A stretch of 64,000 nucleotides of DNA from Anaerocolumna sp. MB42-C2 (GCF_030913705.1 NZ_CP133190.1:1860001-1924000); one strand, 5' to 3'. Counted from the first letter of the stretch, positions 36,084 through 44,495 are shown. Numbers and translations are program-made. The notes: a model not told the origin generated them from the sequence alone.

Positions 36084-36179
36084 GGGGCAGCTGCAAAAAT
36101 AATTAGCTTATCAGACTTAGGCTAAGAATCCATTTTAATTCTCTCCACAGTAAGATAATTTTTAATTTGCAGCAACCCC
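36084..36179 (-). other. Long stem-loop between binding-protein and permease genes (second operon)
   Basis: GGGGCAGCTGCAAA at 36084-36097 pairs with TTTGCAGCAACCCC at 36166-36179 apart from two bases, with AT-rich inner pairing. Same position in the operon and similar arm sequence as the stem at 28328-28417, so the two ABC operons share a junction structure. Confidence 0.6.
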
Positions 36180-36256
36180 ATTCTGTTAATTTATATCATG
36201 GTAATCCTCTATACATATCACAAGCCTTGTCTGTGATACTGTTCAAACAGAAATTA

Positions 36257-37777
36257 CTACTTTCCTGCTAACCAGGCATCTAACTGTGCCTGTTTTTCAG
36301 TAATAATTGTATCAATTCCGGCTGATTTCAATTCCTCATTCATCTTAGGAATCGCTTCTTCAGGATTTAAACATCCCGTAATCAATCCCTTTTCATATTT
36401 ATCGATTACATTGTTACATGCAGTTACTTCATTTAAAACCTTTTCATTATTAAATACAAAACCTTTGGCAGGTGAAGCATGCGCTGATGCATTGAATTCG
36501 CTGAGTTTTTTCCAAACATCCGGTTCATCACCGTTCCAAACATAAGTAATCTGCTCATTTGGCCATGCCCATCCTACAACAGAATAATTTGTTGTGGAGG
36601 AATCAACTCCATCTGCATAATCGATAATTTTTTTATCGTTATCTATAATTTTATAGTTATCCCCTTCAATACCATTGATAAACAGATTGGCAATTTCAGG
36701 ATTTGTATACATTAAATTAAGCATTTCCATAGCTTTTTCCGGTTTTTCACTGTTTCCGGCAATACACCAGCAAGCGTTTACCATGGAGGTTGTGGAATGT
36801 GCATCAAATAACTGAACTGTTGCGATATCCACACCGCATTTTCTGGTTTCCTCAGCTTCAAAACCTGCTTTTAATGGTGTAAAAGTACCAAATCCAACCT
36901 CTGATCCAATATAGGTTGCATAACTTTCATCCGTATTGGCTCCATCCGGCATCATAAGACCTTCCTGTGCCCATTTATAAATATAGGAGCAATATTCCTT
37001 AAAGGAATCGGTATCAAACAGATTAACTACCTCTGTACTGTCGTTCAGGCAATTTTCCAATACACCCAGACTGTCACCAAGAACATCACAGGACCAGGTC
37101 GGGAAGTTCATACTTCCTCCGTTTGGAACAACAGGATACATATCAGGATACGCTTCTTTCACCTTTTTTAAATCAGCTTCCAGTTCTGCATAAGTAATCG
37201 GCTTACTATAGTCGATGCCAACTTCATCGGCAATCTTTTTGTTCATTTCAAATCCTCTTGCCTGTGCTTTATCTTTGTTCATTGGAACACCGTAGATTCC
37301 TCCATTTACCGTAACACAAGCCCAGTCATCTTCTGAAATGTTTTCTTTAGTCTCCGGAGCATATTTAGTCAGCAGGTCGTCCATTGCAACTACTTCGTTG
37401 CTGGCAACCATACTGGATAAAGATACTTCCCACGGAAATGCATAGAACAGATCCAATTTTTCACCTGACGTTAAAGCCAGGTTTAACTGATCCTTAGTTA
37501 CCCCTCTGACTAGTTCCACATTACAATTGATTAAATCTCTGGTGATTTCACTTACTTTTTCAGAAACAGCTTTGCATTCATCCGTAGTTGCATCATACGG
37601 AGCATACACTGTGACCGTATAAGGTTCTTCACTGTCCGCGCTATCGGTTTTTGCAGTATTCCCCTCTGATGTACTGCTGCCTTTGGATGTGTTTTTGTCG
37701 GCTCCCCCGCATCCTCCTAATAAGCTGCACGTCATTACTGCTATTAATAAAGCAGCCAAAAGTTTTTTCATTTTCAT
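36257..37777 (-). CDS. Sugar ABC transporter substrate-binding lipoprotein (LplA/YtcQ type)
   Basis: 506 residues. Signal peptide with lipobox SLLGGC (Cys23), a short Ser/Thr/Gly linker, then a large extracellular solute-binding fold with VTVYAPYDATTDE near residue 55 and late motifs such as GFVFNNEKV and the C-terminal LDAWLAGK typical of DUF3502-type binding proteins. An AAGGAGG site precedes a pair of ATG codons (37777, 37771). First gene of the second ABC operon. Confidence 0.93.
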   Translation of the reverse strand: MKMKKLLAALLIAVMTCSLLGGCGGADKNTSKGSSTSEGNTAKTDSADSEEPYTVTVYAPYDATTDECKAVSEKVSEITRDLINCNVELVRGVTKDQLNLALTSGEKLDLFYAFPWEVSLSSMVASNEVVAMDDLLTKYAPETKENISEDDWACVTVNGGIYGVPMNKDKAQARGFEMNKKIADEVGIDYSKPITYAELEADLKKVKEAYPDMYPVVPNGGSMNFPTWSCDVLGDSLGVLENCLNDSTEVVNLFDTDSFKEYCSYIYKWAQEGLMMPDGANTDESYATYIGSEVGFGTFTPLKAGFEAEETRKCGVDIATVQLFDAHSTTSMVNACWCIAGNSEKPEKAMEMLNLMYTNPEIANLFINGIEGDNYKIIDNDKKIIDYADGVDSSTTNYSVVGWAWPNEQITYVWNGDEPDVWKKLSEFNASAHASPAKGFVFNNEKVLNEVTACNNVIDKYEKGLITGCLNPEEAIPKMNEELKSAGIDTIITEKQAQLDAWLAGK

Positions 37778-37900
37778 AACCTTCCTCCTTGATTTGATGA
37801 TACCATTATAATAAACTCTAACAGCAGCAACTACCTCGTCTGTGTCTTATTATTATTAAAAATGTAAGTTCTTTTGCAATACTGTATTACTTTTTAAAAA

Positions 37901-37933
37901 AATGTAACATTCCGATGCCGGAAATGTTACATT
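37901..37933. terminator. Palindromic terminator after the second AraC-type regulator
   Basis: AATGTAACATTCC at 37901-37913 pairs with GGAAATGTTACATT ending at 37933. It lies between the regulator's stop (37989) and the binding-protein start (37777). A-run on one side makes it usable on the minus strand (T-run TTTTTTAAAAAG). A similar TGTAACAT palindrome occurs near 42790. Confidence 0.65.
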
Positions 37934-37988
37934 ATCTCGTATTATACTATTTGAACTGTAAACCATTTTTGCTTATTTGTATTTGCCC

Positions 37989-39590
37989 TTATTTGTGCTT
38001 TCCGTTTATTTCTCTGTCTTCCGCCGGAGGAAGTCCATTTACTTTCTTATATACCTGTGCAAAATAAGAAAAATTGTTATAACCAACTTTCATTGTAATA
38101 ACACTGATAGACAGATTTGTATTTCTGACCAGTTCCCTGGCCAACTCCATCTTTTCTTCCATAATATATTCTTTTAAGGATTTCCCCGTTTCATTCTTAA
38201 ATAATCTGGAGACATAATTGGGATTAAGATGCACCGCCTCTGCAATATCGGTTCGGCGTATATCTGATTCAATATTACTTCTGATATATTGTAATATATA
38301 ATCTATCTGTGTTTTCTGTTTTTCCTCCGATGCACTTTTTTCATTAAAGAATGCGGTAATATATTTTATCAGCCATTTCATCTCCTCCACGGAGGAATAA
38401 GCTTTCAGCGAACGTTCCCGTTCCGTTTCGCCCTCAAAGATCTCTGAAGACGAAATTCCGTATTTTTCTGCTGAAAGATACATAACTCCCAGAAAGTCCT
38501 GGTAAAACCGAATCAAACTATCCGCATTCATCTGTTTTTCTCCTGAAAGTTCATCTAACAGCAGCATTGCATCATCACAGATCTTTTCGTATAAATTATT
38601 CTCGATCAAGGTTCCGAGCTTCTCAAAAAAAATCTTTGTTTCTTCTCCTGCTGACTGTGTCTGCCGTTCCAGGTCACCATCTATAATTCCTTTATCCTGT
38701 ATAACATTATTGGACTTAATTTGTTCCAGTTTATCTACCGCCGACTTCAGTTCCCTGATTCCGTTACATGAGACTAAATAACAGGTCATTTCACAACCAC
38801 TGTATTCCTTATATATTTCAATAAAATGTTTTAGTTGGGTACCAACAATTTCTTTTTCAATGTTGCACGGTTCTTTCTTATATACATAAATCACAAAATT
38901 TCTTCGCGATTTAGTAAATATCAAGATACCATATCCATAACCGGATAACAGCTCATCCAAAATGTTTTCTATGGTATATTTAATCAGGTCATTTTCCCAA
39001 TCTTTAACAATTGGGCTCTCTTTCTGCATATGCAGATGTATTACAAAGGTCCTCTCTGTTTCATTTAAAGGTATTCCAAGATTATTAAGATCCTTTATTG
39101 CCTGCTCCTGGGGAAGGCCTGTTTCACCAAAAAATCTTTGCAGAACCGCATCCAAAAATATATTTTTTCTTTTCTGTATCAGATCTCCGCAGGATGCCAT
39201 TTCTTCTTTCTTTCTAGTAATCCGTATTTTATCCATAGCTTTCACCAGAGTTCTTTCAATTTCTTCGTACCTTGCAGGTTGTAAAATATAATCAAAACTT
39301 CCCAAGCGAAGCGCTTCCTTGGCATATATGAAATCAGCATGAGAAGTCAGAAATATGCATTCCATGGGATAATCCTTCTCCTTAACCCAGGTAAAAAGAC
39401 TTAGTCCATCCTCCACGGGCATTTCGATATCACATAACAGAATGTCAATGTTCTGACTGCTGATAATTTTTCTTGCCTCTGTGGCATTATAGGCTTTCAG
39501 TACTTTCGTAATTCCTATTTTCCTCCAGTCTATTCCAAATATCAAACCGCTCACTACACTGATATGATCATCTACCACTAATACTGTCAT
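37989..39590 (-). CDS. AraC-type response regulator (YesN family)
   Basis: 533 residues. Receiver domain (TVLVVDDHISVVSG; phospho-Asp in ILLCDIEMPVEDGL near residue 55; a Pro-Ala rather than Lys-Pro in YILQPARYEEIE, so the usual conserved Lys of the KP motif is replaced by Gln). Variable middle, then AraC HTH pair in the last 100 residues (NYVSRLFKNETGKS, FAQVYKKVNGLPP). Its start overlaps the kinase gene by 23 bases. Probably controls the adjacent LplABC-type operon. Confidence 0.92.
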   Translation of the reverse strand: MTVLVVDDHISVVSGLIFGIDWRKIGITKVLKAYNATEARKIISSQNIDILLCDIEMPVEDGLSLFTWVKEKDYPMECIFLTSHADFIYAKEALRLGSFDYILQPARYEEIERTLVKAMDKIRITRKKEEMASCGDLIQKRKNIFLDAVLQRFFGETGLPQEQAIKDLNNLGIPLNETERTFVIHLHMQKESPIVKDWENDLIKYTIENILDELLSGYGYGILIFTKSRRNFVIYVYKKEPCNIEKEIVGTQLKHFIEIYKEYSGCEMTCYLVSCNGIRELKSAVDKLEQIKSNNVIQDKGIIDGDLERQTQSAGEETKIFFEKLGTLIENNLYEKICDDAMLLLDELSGEKQMNADSLIRFYQDFLGVMYLSAEKYGISSSEIFEGETERERSLKAYSSVEEMKWLIKYITAFFNEKSASEEKQKTQIDYILQYIRSNIESDIRRTDIAEAVHLNPNYVSRLFKNETGKSLKEYIMEEKMELARELVRNTNLSISVITMKVGYNNFSYFAQVYKKVNGLPPAEDREINGKHK

Positions 39591-41298
39591 CTTTTTTCAC
39601 CTCATCTAAGTCCATTGGAATATAGATTTCAACACATGCTCCGTTTGAGTTACCAAAAAGGATGGTACCTTTTCCATGATACAAAAGTTCTATACGTTTT
39701 TTGATATTTATAATGCCAATATGCTCTTTGGAATCTACATCATATGGTTCATCCGATATATTTAAACCATCACTGGAAAAACCAGGTCCGTTGTCCAGAA
39801 TCGTAATACATACATAAGATTCCGATTCACTGATTAGTTTGGACACTCTGATGGATATCATAAGTCTTTTATCCGATACCCCTCCATGTTTCACCGAATT
39901 TTCAATAAATGTTATAATCGACAGCGTTGGAATCTGAAACTGCCAAAGGTCTGAATCCACATCAATATTGCATTCCGGCGGTTCTGACCGGCACATCTGC
40001 TGCAATGCAATATAATTATTAACCCCTTTCATCTCTTCTTCTATGCTGATAAGAGATGGATTGATCTTAAAGAGGCTTCTTAAATACTGTGACAGCAAAA
40101 GTATCATTTCCTGTATGGAATCGTACTGTTTCTGATTCGCCATAGCATATATGTTCTTCAGACAATTCAAAAAGAAATGAGGGCGGATTTGTATCTGCAG
40201 ATATTGCATCTGTACATTTTTATACTGAAGTTCCTGTTCGTATGCATTGATTTTTAATGCCTTGATCTTGTCAACCATTGCATTAAAAGTATCCTTGACC
40301 TGCAAGAATTCTGCAATTTTATAATCTTCATCCATATGTGCATCTGTCTGTCCGGCTCCTATGGATTCCATCGTTGTTATCATGGACTCCATAGGATTAA
40401 ACAGTGTTTTTTTCATGTAATAAAACCCCACCGGTATAAAACAAGCAATACTTATAGTTATAATCATAAGTAATATCTGTACTACATCCAGATATCGAAA
40501 GGCACCGTTATACGGGCTGATATAATATTGTCTGATACCAGCATAGGGAAATTCCTTCTGTACTATCATATAATGATTCACATCACCACCGGATATATAA
40601 TAATTAGCGTAAGACTGTTTTAGAACAATATCATTTTCGGTAATAAAATCTTTCATTATCAAAGGTATGTTATCTTCATCCGTGTACACAAGATATCCGC
40701 TTTCTACCTCATCTGCTTCTTTCTGTGGCGTAGTAATCAATGAAAAATCTATCACCATAATAATATAAACATTATTATTTTTTAAGATTCTCACAAGATA
40801 ATCCCTTGCTGTCAGAGAAAGCAGCTGCCAGCCGGCTCTATAACATTCCTCATCCTGCATCAACAGTGCAATATATTGATTCAATTCACATTTTTCATCG
40901 TAAGTATATTTACCGGTATCCGAATACACCATTCTCGTTAGATTATTTTGCGGGGAGCTAATACCTAATGCACCTAAACCTTCCAGCTCCGAACGTACCA
41001 TTGCCTTAAAATCCGAAGCTATATCATTACAGCAGAAATAAGCTTCCATATAACTCGTAGCGTAATTCAGCTGCAGCATGCTGGAATTATTAGCCATGGA
41101 ATTCGCCATGGAATAACTGATATAGTCCATATCCTGAACTACCGGTTTTTCATATATTGATATAATATCGCTGTTATTTAAGGAAACCTGTTTGTTCAGT
41201 ACTTTCAAAGTATATAAATTATACGCAGCCAGAACAAGCAGCAGCGGTACAATCAGTATAATCATCCATAATAATATCTGTGACTTTAATTTTTTCAT
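39568..41298 (-). CDS. Sensor histidine kinase (YesM family)
   Basis: 576 residues: membrane segment near residues 6-28, large extracytoplasmic sensor region, second membrane segment near 275-297, HAMP-like linker, HisKA_internal His in IQIRPHFFLNCLK and an HATPase domain (IITFIENSVKHG, DNGPGF). Typical YesM layout for sensing extracellular sugars or their binding proteins. Translation is coupled to the regulator by overlap. A GAGGAA site precedes the ATG. Confidence 0.92.
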   Translation of the reverse strand: MKKLKSQILLWMIILIVPLLLVLAAYNLYTLKVLNKQVSLNNSDIISIYEKPVVQDMDYISYSMANSMANNSSMLQLNYATSYMEAYFCCNDIASDFKAMVRSELEGLGALGISSPQNNLTRMVYSDTGKYTYDEKCELNQYIALLMQDEECYRAGWQLLSLTARDYLVRILKNNNVYIIMVIDFSLITTPQKEADEVESGYLVYTDEDNIPLIMKDFITENDIVLKQSYANYYISGGDVNHYMIVQKEFPYAGIRQYYISPYNGAFRYLDVVQILLMIITISIACFIPVGFYYMKKTLFNPMESMITTMESIGAGQTDAHMDEDYKIAEFLQVKDTFNAMVDKIKALKINAYEQELQYKNVQMQYLQIQIRPHFFLNCLKNIYAMANQKQYDSIQEMILLLSQYLRSLFKINPSLISIEEEMKGVNNYIALQQMCRSEPPECNIDVDSDLWQFQIPTLSIITFIENSVKHGGVSDKRLMISIRVSKLISESESYVCITILDNGPGFSSDGLNISDEPYDVDSKEHIGIINIKKRIELLYHGKGTILFGNSNGACVEIYIPMDLDEVKKDDSISGR

Positions 41299-41317
41299 TT
41301 TTCCTCATTCCCCACAA

Positions 41318-42532
41318 TCAGGGTCTTACTGCCGTCCCATCGGGCAAACGGCTGAACAGCCAGCTAAAGTCCATCTCCACCGGTGGATATTTAAGTGCAG
41401 CTTTTTCATCAAAGTCTACACCGATACCTGCTTTATCACTTAAATAGGCATAACCGTTTCTTACCACTGGACAACCCGGAAACACTTCTTTTTCTTCTTC
41501 AGTGAAGCCTGAGTATTCCTGTATTCCGAAATTATGAATTGACGTATCCAGATGCATCTGAGCAGCCATTCCAATCGGCGACAGATCATTAGGACCATGA
41601 AAAGCTGTTTTTACCTGATACATTTCGCAGAAATCAGCAAGTTTTCTAGCCGGTGTAATTCCCCCGATATCGCTTAAGTGTACCCTGATATAATCAATCC
41701 AATAATTCTGAATAACATTTTTCCATTCACCTGGACTGGTAAATAGTTCTCCCATTGCAAGAGGGATTGTTGTATGCTCCCTTAACATTTTAAAAGCGTC
41801 GACCTGCTCCGGAGGTAATGCATCTTCCAGAAAATAGAGATGAAATTGTTCCAGATCTTTTGCCAGATTTATGGTGTCTGCAAGGGACAGCCTCTCATGC
41901 ACATCATGAAGCAGTTCAAGGTCTTCACCAAAATCACTCCTTATTCTTTCAAATAAATGCACTACACTCTTCCTGTATTTACCCGGATGAAAATAAGCTC
42001 CGTCCGGTGCTCCCTCTGGTTTGGCAATCATTTGGTTTACATTTCCGGCATTACCTCCGTATAATCCCATATGACATCTGATATAACGGTATCCTTCCTC
42101 CAGATACTTACTGATACATTCCTCTACTTCTTCAATACTGTTTCCATCTGCATGACGATACAACGCAATACCGCTTCTTGTTTTACCGCCGAATAAACTG
42201 TATAAAGGCATATTTGCCAGCTTCCCTTTTATATCCCATAACGCTTCATCCACACCTGATATAGCATTATTTAATACCGGACCGTTTCTCCAATAAGAAC
42301 TGCCCATCATAGTATGCCAGATATCCTCTGTATTATGAACAGATTTTCCTTTCAGCATTGGTGCCAGATACTCTTCTATGGCTGTAACTACCGCTTTATA
42401 CCTCCAGGTAAATGTAGCACAACCGAAACCAGTAATATCCGGTTCGGAAGTCTCTACTTTTACTATAACCAGATTAATGTTTCTTGGTGCCGTTACAAAT
42501 ACTTTGACATTTTTAATAATAATTTCTTCCAT
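41318..42532 (-). CDS. Enolase-superfamily dehydratase, mannonate dehydratase (ManD/RspA)-like
   Basis: 404 residues. N-terminal capping domain (KNVKVFVTAPRNIN), then the barrel with metal ligands in LLHDVHERL, FLEDALPPE and MGELF, and the late FHGPNDLSPIG block typical of the ManD group. These enzymes dehydrate sugar acids such as D-mannonate or D-gluconate, but several members have low activity and unknown roles. I chose the ATG at 42532, after GGGTG; the 42 codons upstream lie in the leader element. Just upstream of the YesM/YesN pair in the transcription direction, 19 bases away. Confidence 0.88.
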   Translation of the reverse strand: MEEIIIKNVKVFVTAPRNINLVIVKVETSEPDITGFGCATFTWRYKAVVTAIEEYLAPMLKGKSVHNTEDIWHTMMGSSYWRNGPVLNNAISGVDEALWDIKGKLANMPLYSLFGGKTRSGIALYRHADGNSIEEVEECISKYLEEGYRYIRCHMGLYGGNAGNVNQMIAKPEGAPDGAYFHPGKYRKSVVHLFERIRSDFGEDLELLHDVHERLSLADTINLAKDLEQFHLYFLEDALPPEQVDAFKMLREHTTIPLAMGELFTSPGEWKNVIQNYWIDYIRVHLSDIGGITPARKLADFCEMYQVKTAFHGPNDLSPIGMAAQMHLDTSIHNFGIQEYSGFTEEEKEVFPGCPVVRNGYAYLSDKAGIGVDFDEKAALKYPPVEMDFSWLFSRLPDGTAVRP

Positions 42533-42549
42533 CTTTACACCCATAACAT

Positions 42550-42660
42550 ACCGCAGACAGGTCTGCGGTACTGCCACAGAATAAAATGCGAAACAAAAGT
42601 TTCGCAGGTTGAAAGAATTGTATGTGGCATTCCTTCCTTTTTTTATTGTTTCTTTCAACC
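42550..42660 (-). ncRNA. Structured leader element before the manD-like gene (full copy)
   Basis: On the minus strand: GGTTGAAAGAA (42660-42650), AAGGAATGCCACA, TTCTTTCAACC (42617-42607, perfect 11-bp match to the first), hairpin TGCGAAAC/GTTTCGCA (42606-42599 with 42594-42587), TTTTATTC, TGTGGC (42578-42573, complement of GCCACA 42628-42623), then hairpin ACCGCAGA/TCTGCGGT (42569-42562 with 42557-42550), TATGTTATGGGTGTAAAG and the ATG. The two outer helices interleave (pseudoknot). Compensatory differences to the copies at 12481 and 52717 support the fold. A further 9-bp hairpin (42671-42690, GATGCCGCC) precedes it. Confidence 0.8.
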
Positions 42661-42690
42661 ATACAGATATGATGCCGCTCTGGCGGCATC

Positions 42691-43013
42691 TTAAATTATA
42701 TTTTTTCTAATTTTTATTTGCTATCAGCTATGTAAGTACTTGTGATAAAAAATGAAACTTCTTAAATTATTATTTAGTATAAAACAAAAAATGTAACATT
42801 TCTATATTAAATTTGTTACATTAATAGTTCAGGTTCATAAGTTTTTTCTAAAATTTGCTTATATCCTCTCCATCTTTGACCATATATTTCCATATTGTTT
42901 ATACACTTCCACCCTGCATTAGGCTAATCATTTTAACCAATGCCTGTCCAAGTCCGTTGCTTCCAGATTTTACTTTATTTATTGTATAAAAAGGATAGAT
43001 ATTTTAATAAGAA
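42691..43013. other. AT-rich spacer without a gene
   Basis: I see no coding frame with a ribosome site here. The only structure is a weak AATGTAACATTT...AATTTGTTACATT palindrome near 42789-42823, similar to that at 37901-37933. Confidence 0.6.
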
Positions 43014-43158
43014 AGAGTCTGGCTCGCCAGACTCTAGCGCTGACGCGCTGTCACTTTAGTCCTAAAGGATATTATCCTTTTGCGTGTTCATGTGCATCCT
43101 GCCGGTCGGGCTTTTTATTACATAGGGAAGTTCGGAGAATTTTCCTATGTAATAAAAA
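43014..43158. repeat. Palindrome-rich repeat, family B copy 2
   Basis: Plus strand order: hairpin AGAGTCTGG/CCAGACTCT (43014-43035), small hairpin AGCGC/GCGCT (43036-43049), AAAGGATATTATCCTTT, GTGCATCCTGCCGGTCGGGC (43092-43111), then a perfect 15-bp inverted repeat TTTTTATTACATAGG/CCTATGTAATAAAAA (43112-43126 with 43144-43158). Same order as the copies at 17971 and 43326. Immediately followed by the duplicated hairpin unit at 43159. Confidence 0.7.
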
Positions 43159-43320
43159 ATATTCACGAATTGTTCATGAATCAGCCACGAAATAAACATA
43201 TATGACTGTTATAATGAAAACATAGAAAATCAGTTACACCTAAAATTACTTATAAGAAAACTTTTTCATAAAATAAAGCCTGGTAGTTTCCCTCCCCCCT
43301 ACCGGGCTTCTCCTCTGTCT
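43159..43320. ncRNA. Duplicated unit with C-rich-loop hairpin, copy 1 (candidate small RNA)
   Basis: About 80% identical by eye to 44132-44297. It begins with two near-direct repeats (TTCACGAAT, TTCATGAAT), has TATAAT at 43210-43215, and ends in an 11-bp stem AAGCCTGGTAG/CTACCGGGCTT (43276-43286 with 43299-43309) whose loop is TTTCCCTCCCCC. If read on the plus strand the C-rich loop resembles the anti-Shine-Dalgarno loops of several Firmicute small RNAs. On the minus strand the same stem is followed by TTTATTTTAT and could be a terminator. Orientation is unresolved. Confidence 0.5.
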
Positions 43321-43325
43321 ATTAA

Positions 43326-43464
43326 AGAATCATCTGGCTAATCTGATTCTAATGCTGAAGCGCTATCATTTTATTGAAATCTGCCTCTGGTATCTCAGGT
43401 ACATCCATTCGGTCGTGCTTTTTATTTATGAGGGAATATCAGTGAACTTCTTAGTAAATAAAAA
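43326..43464. repeat. Palindrome-rich repeat, family B copy 3
   Basis: Plus strand order: hairpin AGAATCA/TGATTCT (43326-43350), AATGCTGAAGCGCTATCA (aligns with AGCGCTGACGCGCTGTCA of copy 2), CATTTTATTGAAATCTG, ACATCCATTCGGTCGTGC, then inverted repeat TTTTTATTTA/TAAATAAAAA (43419-43428 with 43455-43464). It lies only about 165 bases from copy 2, with the candidate small RNA unit between them. Confidence 0.65.
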
Positions 43465-43502
43465 ATCTGGAATTTATATTTAATTATAAACTCCAGATTT
43501 TT
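43461..43502 (-). terminator. Terminator after the small membrane protein gene
   Basis: AAAAATCTGGA (43461-43471) pairs with TCCAGATTTTT (43492-43502). It sits 23 bases past the stop of 43525-43977 and partly overlaps the end of the family B repeat. Confidence 0.8.
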
Positions 43503-43524
43503 AAATCTTCAAAACATCTTATAT

Positions 43525-43977
43525 CTAAGAATGCTCACGTTCGCTAATGAGAAGAATTCTATCCAAAACCGTTTTATATACCAGCACTATCTGGGCATCG
43601 ATAAAGCAATATTTATTTACAATAAACTGATAGGTTTTACCGATAAAACAAAAACTCATTAAAAGAATACTGAAAAATGTTATAAGCGGTTGAATATCCT
43701 TTGTTAATAAATAAAAAATAGCTCCCACAAAAAATAAAAATGAAAAAAGGTACGTTTTGCAAATACGCATAGCTAAAAACATGGTATCATTTAAACGCTC
43801 CTGCATCTTTTTAATTGCTACTCTATCTTTATTTTTCAGATGTTCATAAATATCATTGTATATTTCTTTACTGTCAAAAGCCTTGTTCTGTATGCTTTTC
43901 TGGCAGACAAAGAAATACTTATTGTAATTATTTTCGCCAAGTTCTCTACTTATTAATTTTTTAAAAATGCTTGCCAT
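43525..43977 (-). CDS. Small membrane protein of unknown function
   Basis: Not recognised. 150 residues: a charged N-terminal half predicted helical (residues 1-70), two closely spaced membrane segments (about 76-94 and 97-116) and a basic/acidic C-terminus with SEREHS. AGAGGATGG precedes the ATG at workable spacing. It is the only gene between the two copies of the duplicated hairpin unit. No clear operon partner. Confidence 0.6.
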   Translation of the reverse strand: MASIFKKLISRELGENNYNKYFFVCQKSIQNKAFDSKEIYNDIYEHLKNKDRVAIKKMQERLNDTMFLAMRICKTYLFSFLFFVGAIFYLLTKDIQPLITFFSILLMSFCFIGKTYQFIVNKYCFIDAQIVLVYKTVLDRILLISEREHS

Positions 43978-44131
43978 ACTGATACCATCCTCTCATCTAT
44001 TTTATAACTCACACAAATTTATTTTTATGCTTTAGATATTAGATGTTTCTCTTAGTATTTGTATCTTAACGAAAAGTAGCCTTTGTAATTCCTGAGAATT
44101 CTGCCTTTTATAAGAAAAATTTTAAATTTAA

Positions 44132-44297
44132 ATATTCACAAAATGTTCATAAATCATCCATACAATAATCATATATGTCTATTATAATAAAATCATGGTA
44201 ATTGAGTTACACATAATAATGCTTATAAGATAATTTTTTTCATAAAACAAAGCCTGGTAGTTACCCTCCCCCCCTCTACCGGGCTTCTCCTCTGTCT
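44132..44297. ncRNA. Duplicated unit with C-rich-loop hairpin, copy 2 (candidate small RNA)
   Basis: Second copy of the unit at 43159-43320. The near-direct repeats (TTCACAAAA, TTCATAAAT), TATAAT (44183-44188), GAGTTACAC and GCTTATAAGA are kept. The final stem AAGCCTGGTAG/CTACCGGGCTT (44250-44260 with 44276-44286) is unchanged while the C-rich loop is three bases longer (15 in place of 12). Conservation of stem and C-rich loop with drift elsewhere suggests function. No -35 hexamer at 17 bases is visible. Confidence 0.5.
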
Positions 44298-44486
44298 TGC
44301 GGTATTTTTTCTGTAAAATTCTGCAGTAAGATTTTATAATAACTGCCTCTATATATCAAAATAATAATAATAATTTTAATATATTAAATATTATTACAAA
44401 TTCCAGTTCCCCATATGTTATGATTACATTGAAATTTTAAAAATTACAATAAATTAAAATTTACACTTTTCTTAGACATTAAACTT

Positions 44487-44495
44487 TGCTATAAT
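44487..44495 (+). promoter_or_regulatory. Extended -10 promoter element of upp
   Basis: TGCTATAAT is an extended -10 (TGN-TATAAT) located 77 bases before the upp start codon. No good -35 is seen at 17 bases. The upstream 44300-44486 sequence is AT-rich with no gene. Confidence 0.5.

Noticed and set aside
42533..42658. N-terminal extension of the manD-like protein through the leader element
   Set aside because: The extension is encoded by the structured leader, does not resemble the enzyme family, and the ATG at 42532 starts at the normal first strand of the capping domain. The same holds for extensions of paaK (52701-52724), the kinase (23919-23942) and secD (12543-12605).
43215..43275. Short peptide MKKFSYK on the minus strand after the polypurine stretch of the duplicated unit
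   Set aside because: The second copy encodes a different short peptide (MKKIIL) and ends early. Coding is not conserved between the copies, while the hairpin is.
43014..43464. CRISPR array
   Set aside because: Only two B units with different arms and no regular short repeats or equal spacers; no cas genes in the window.
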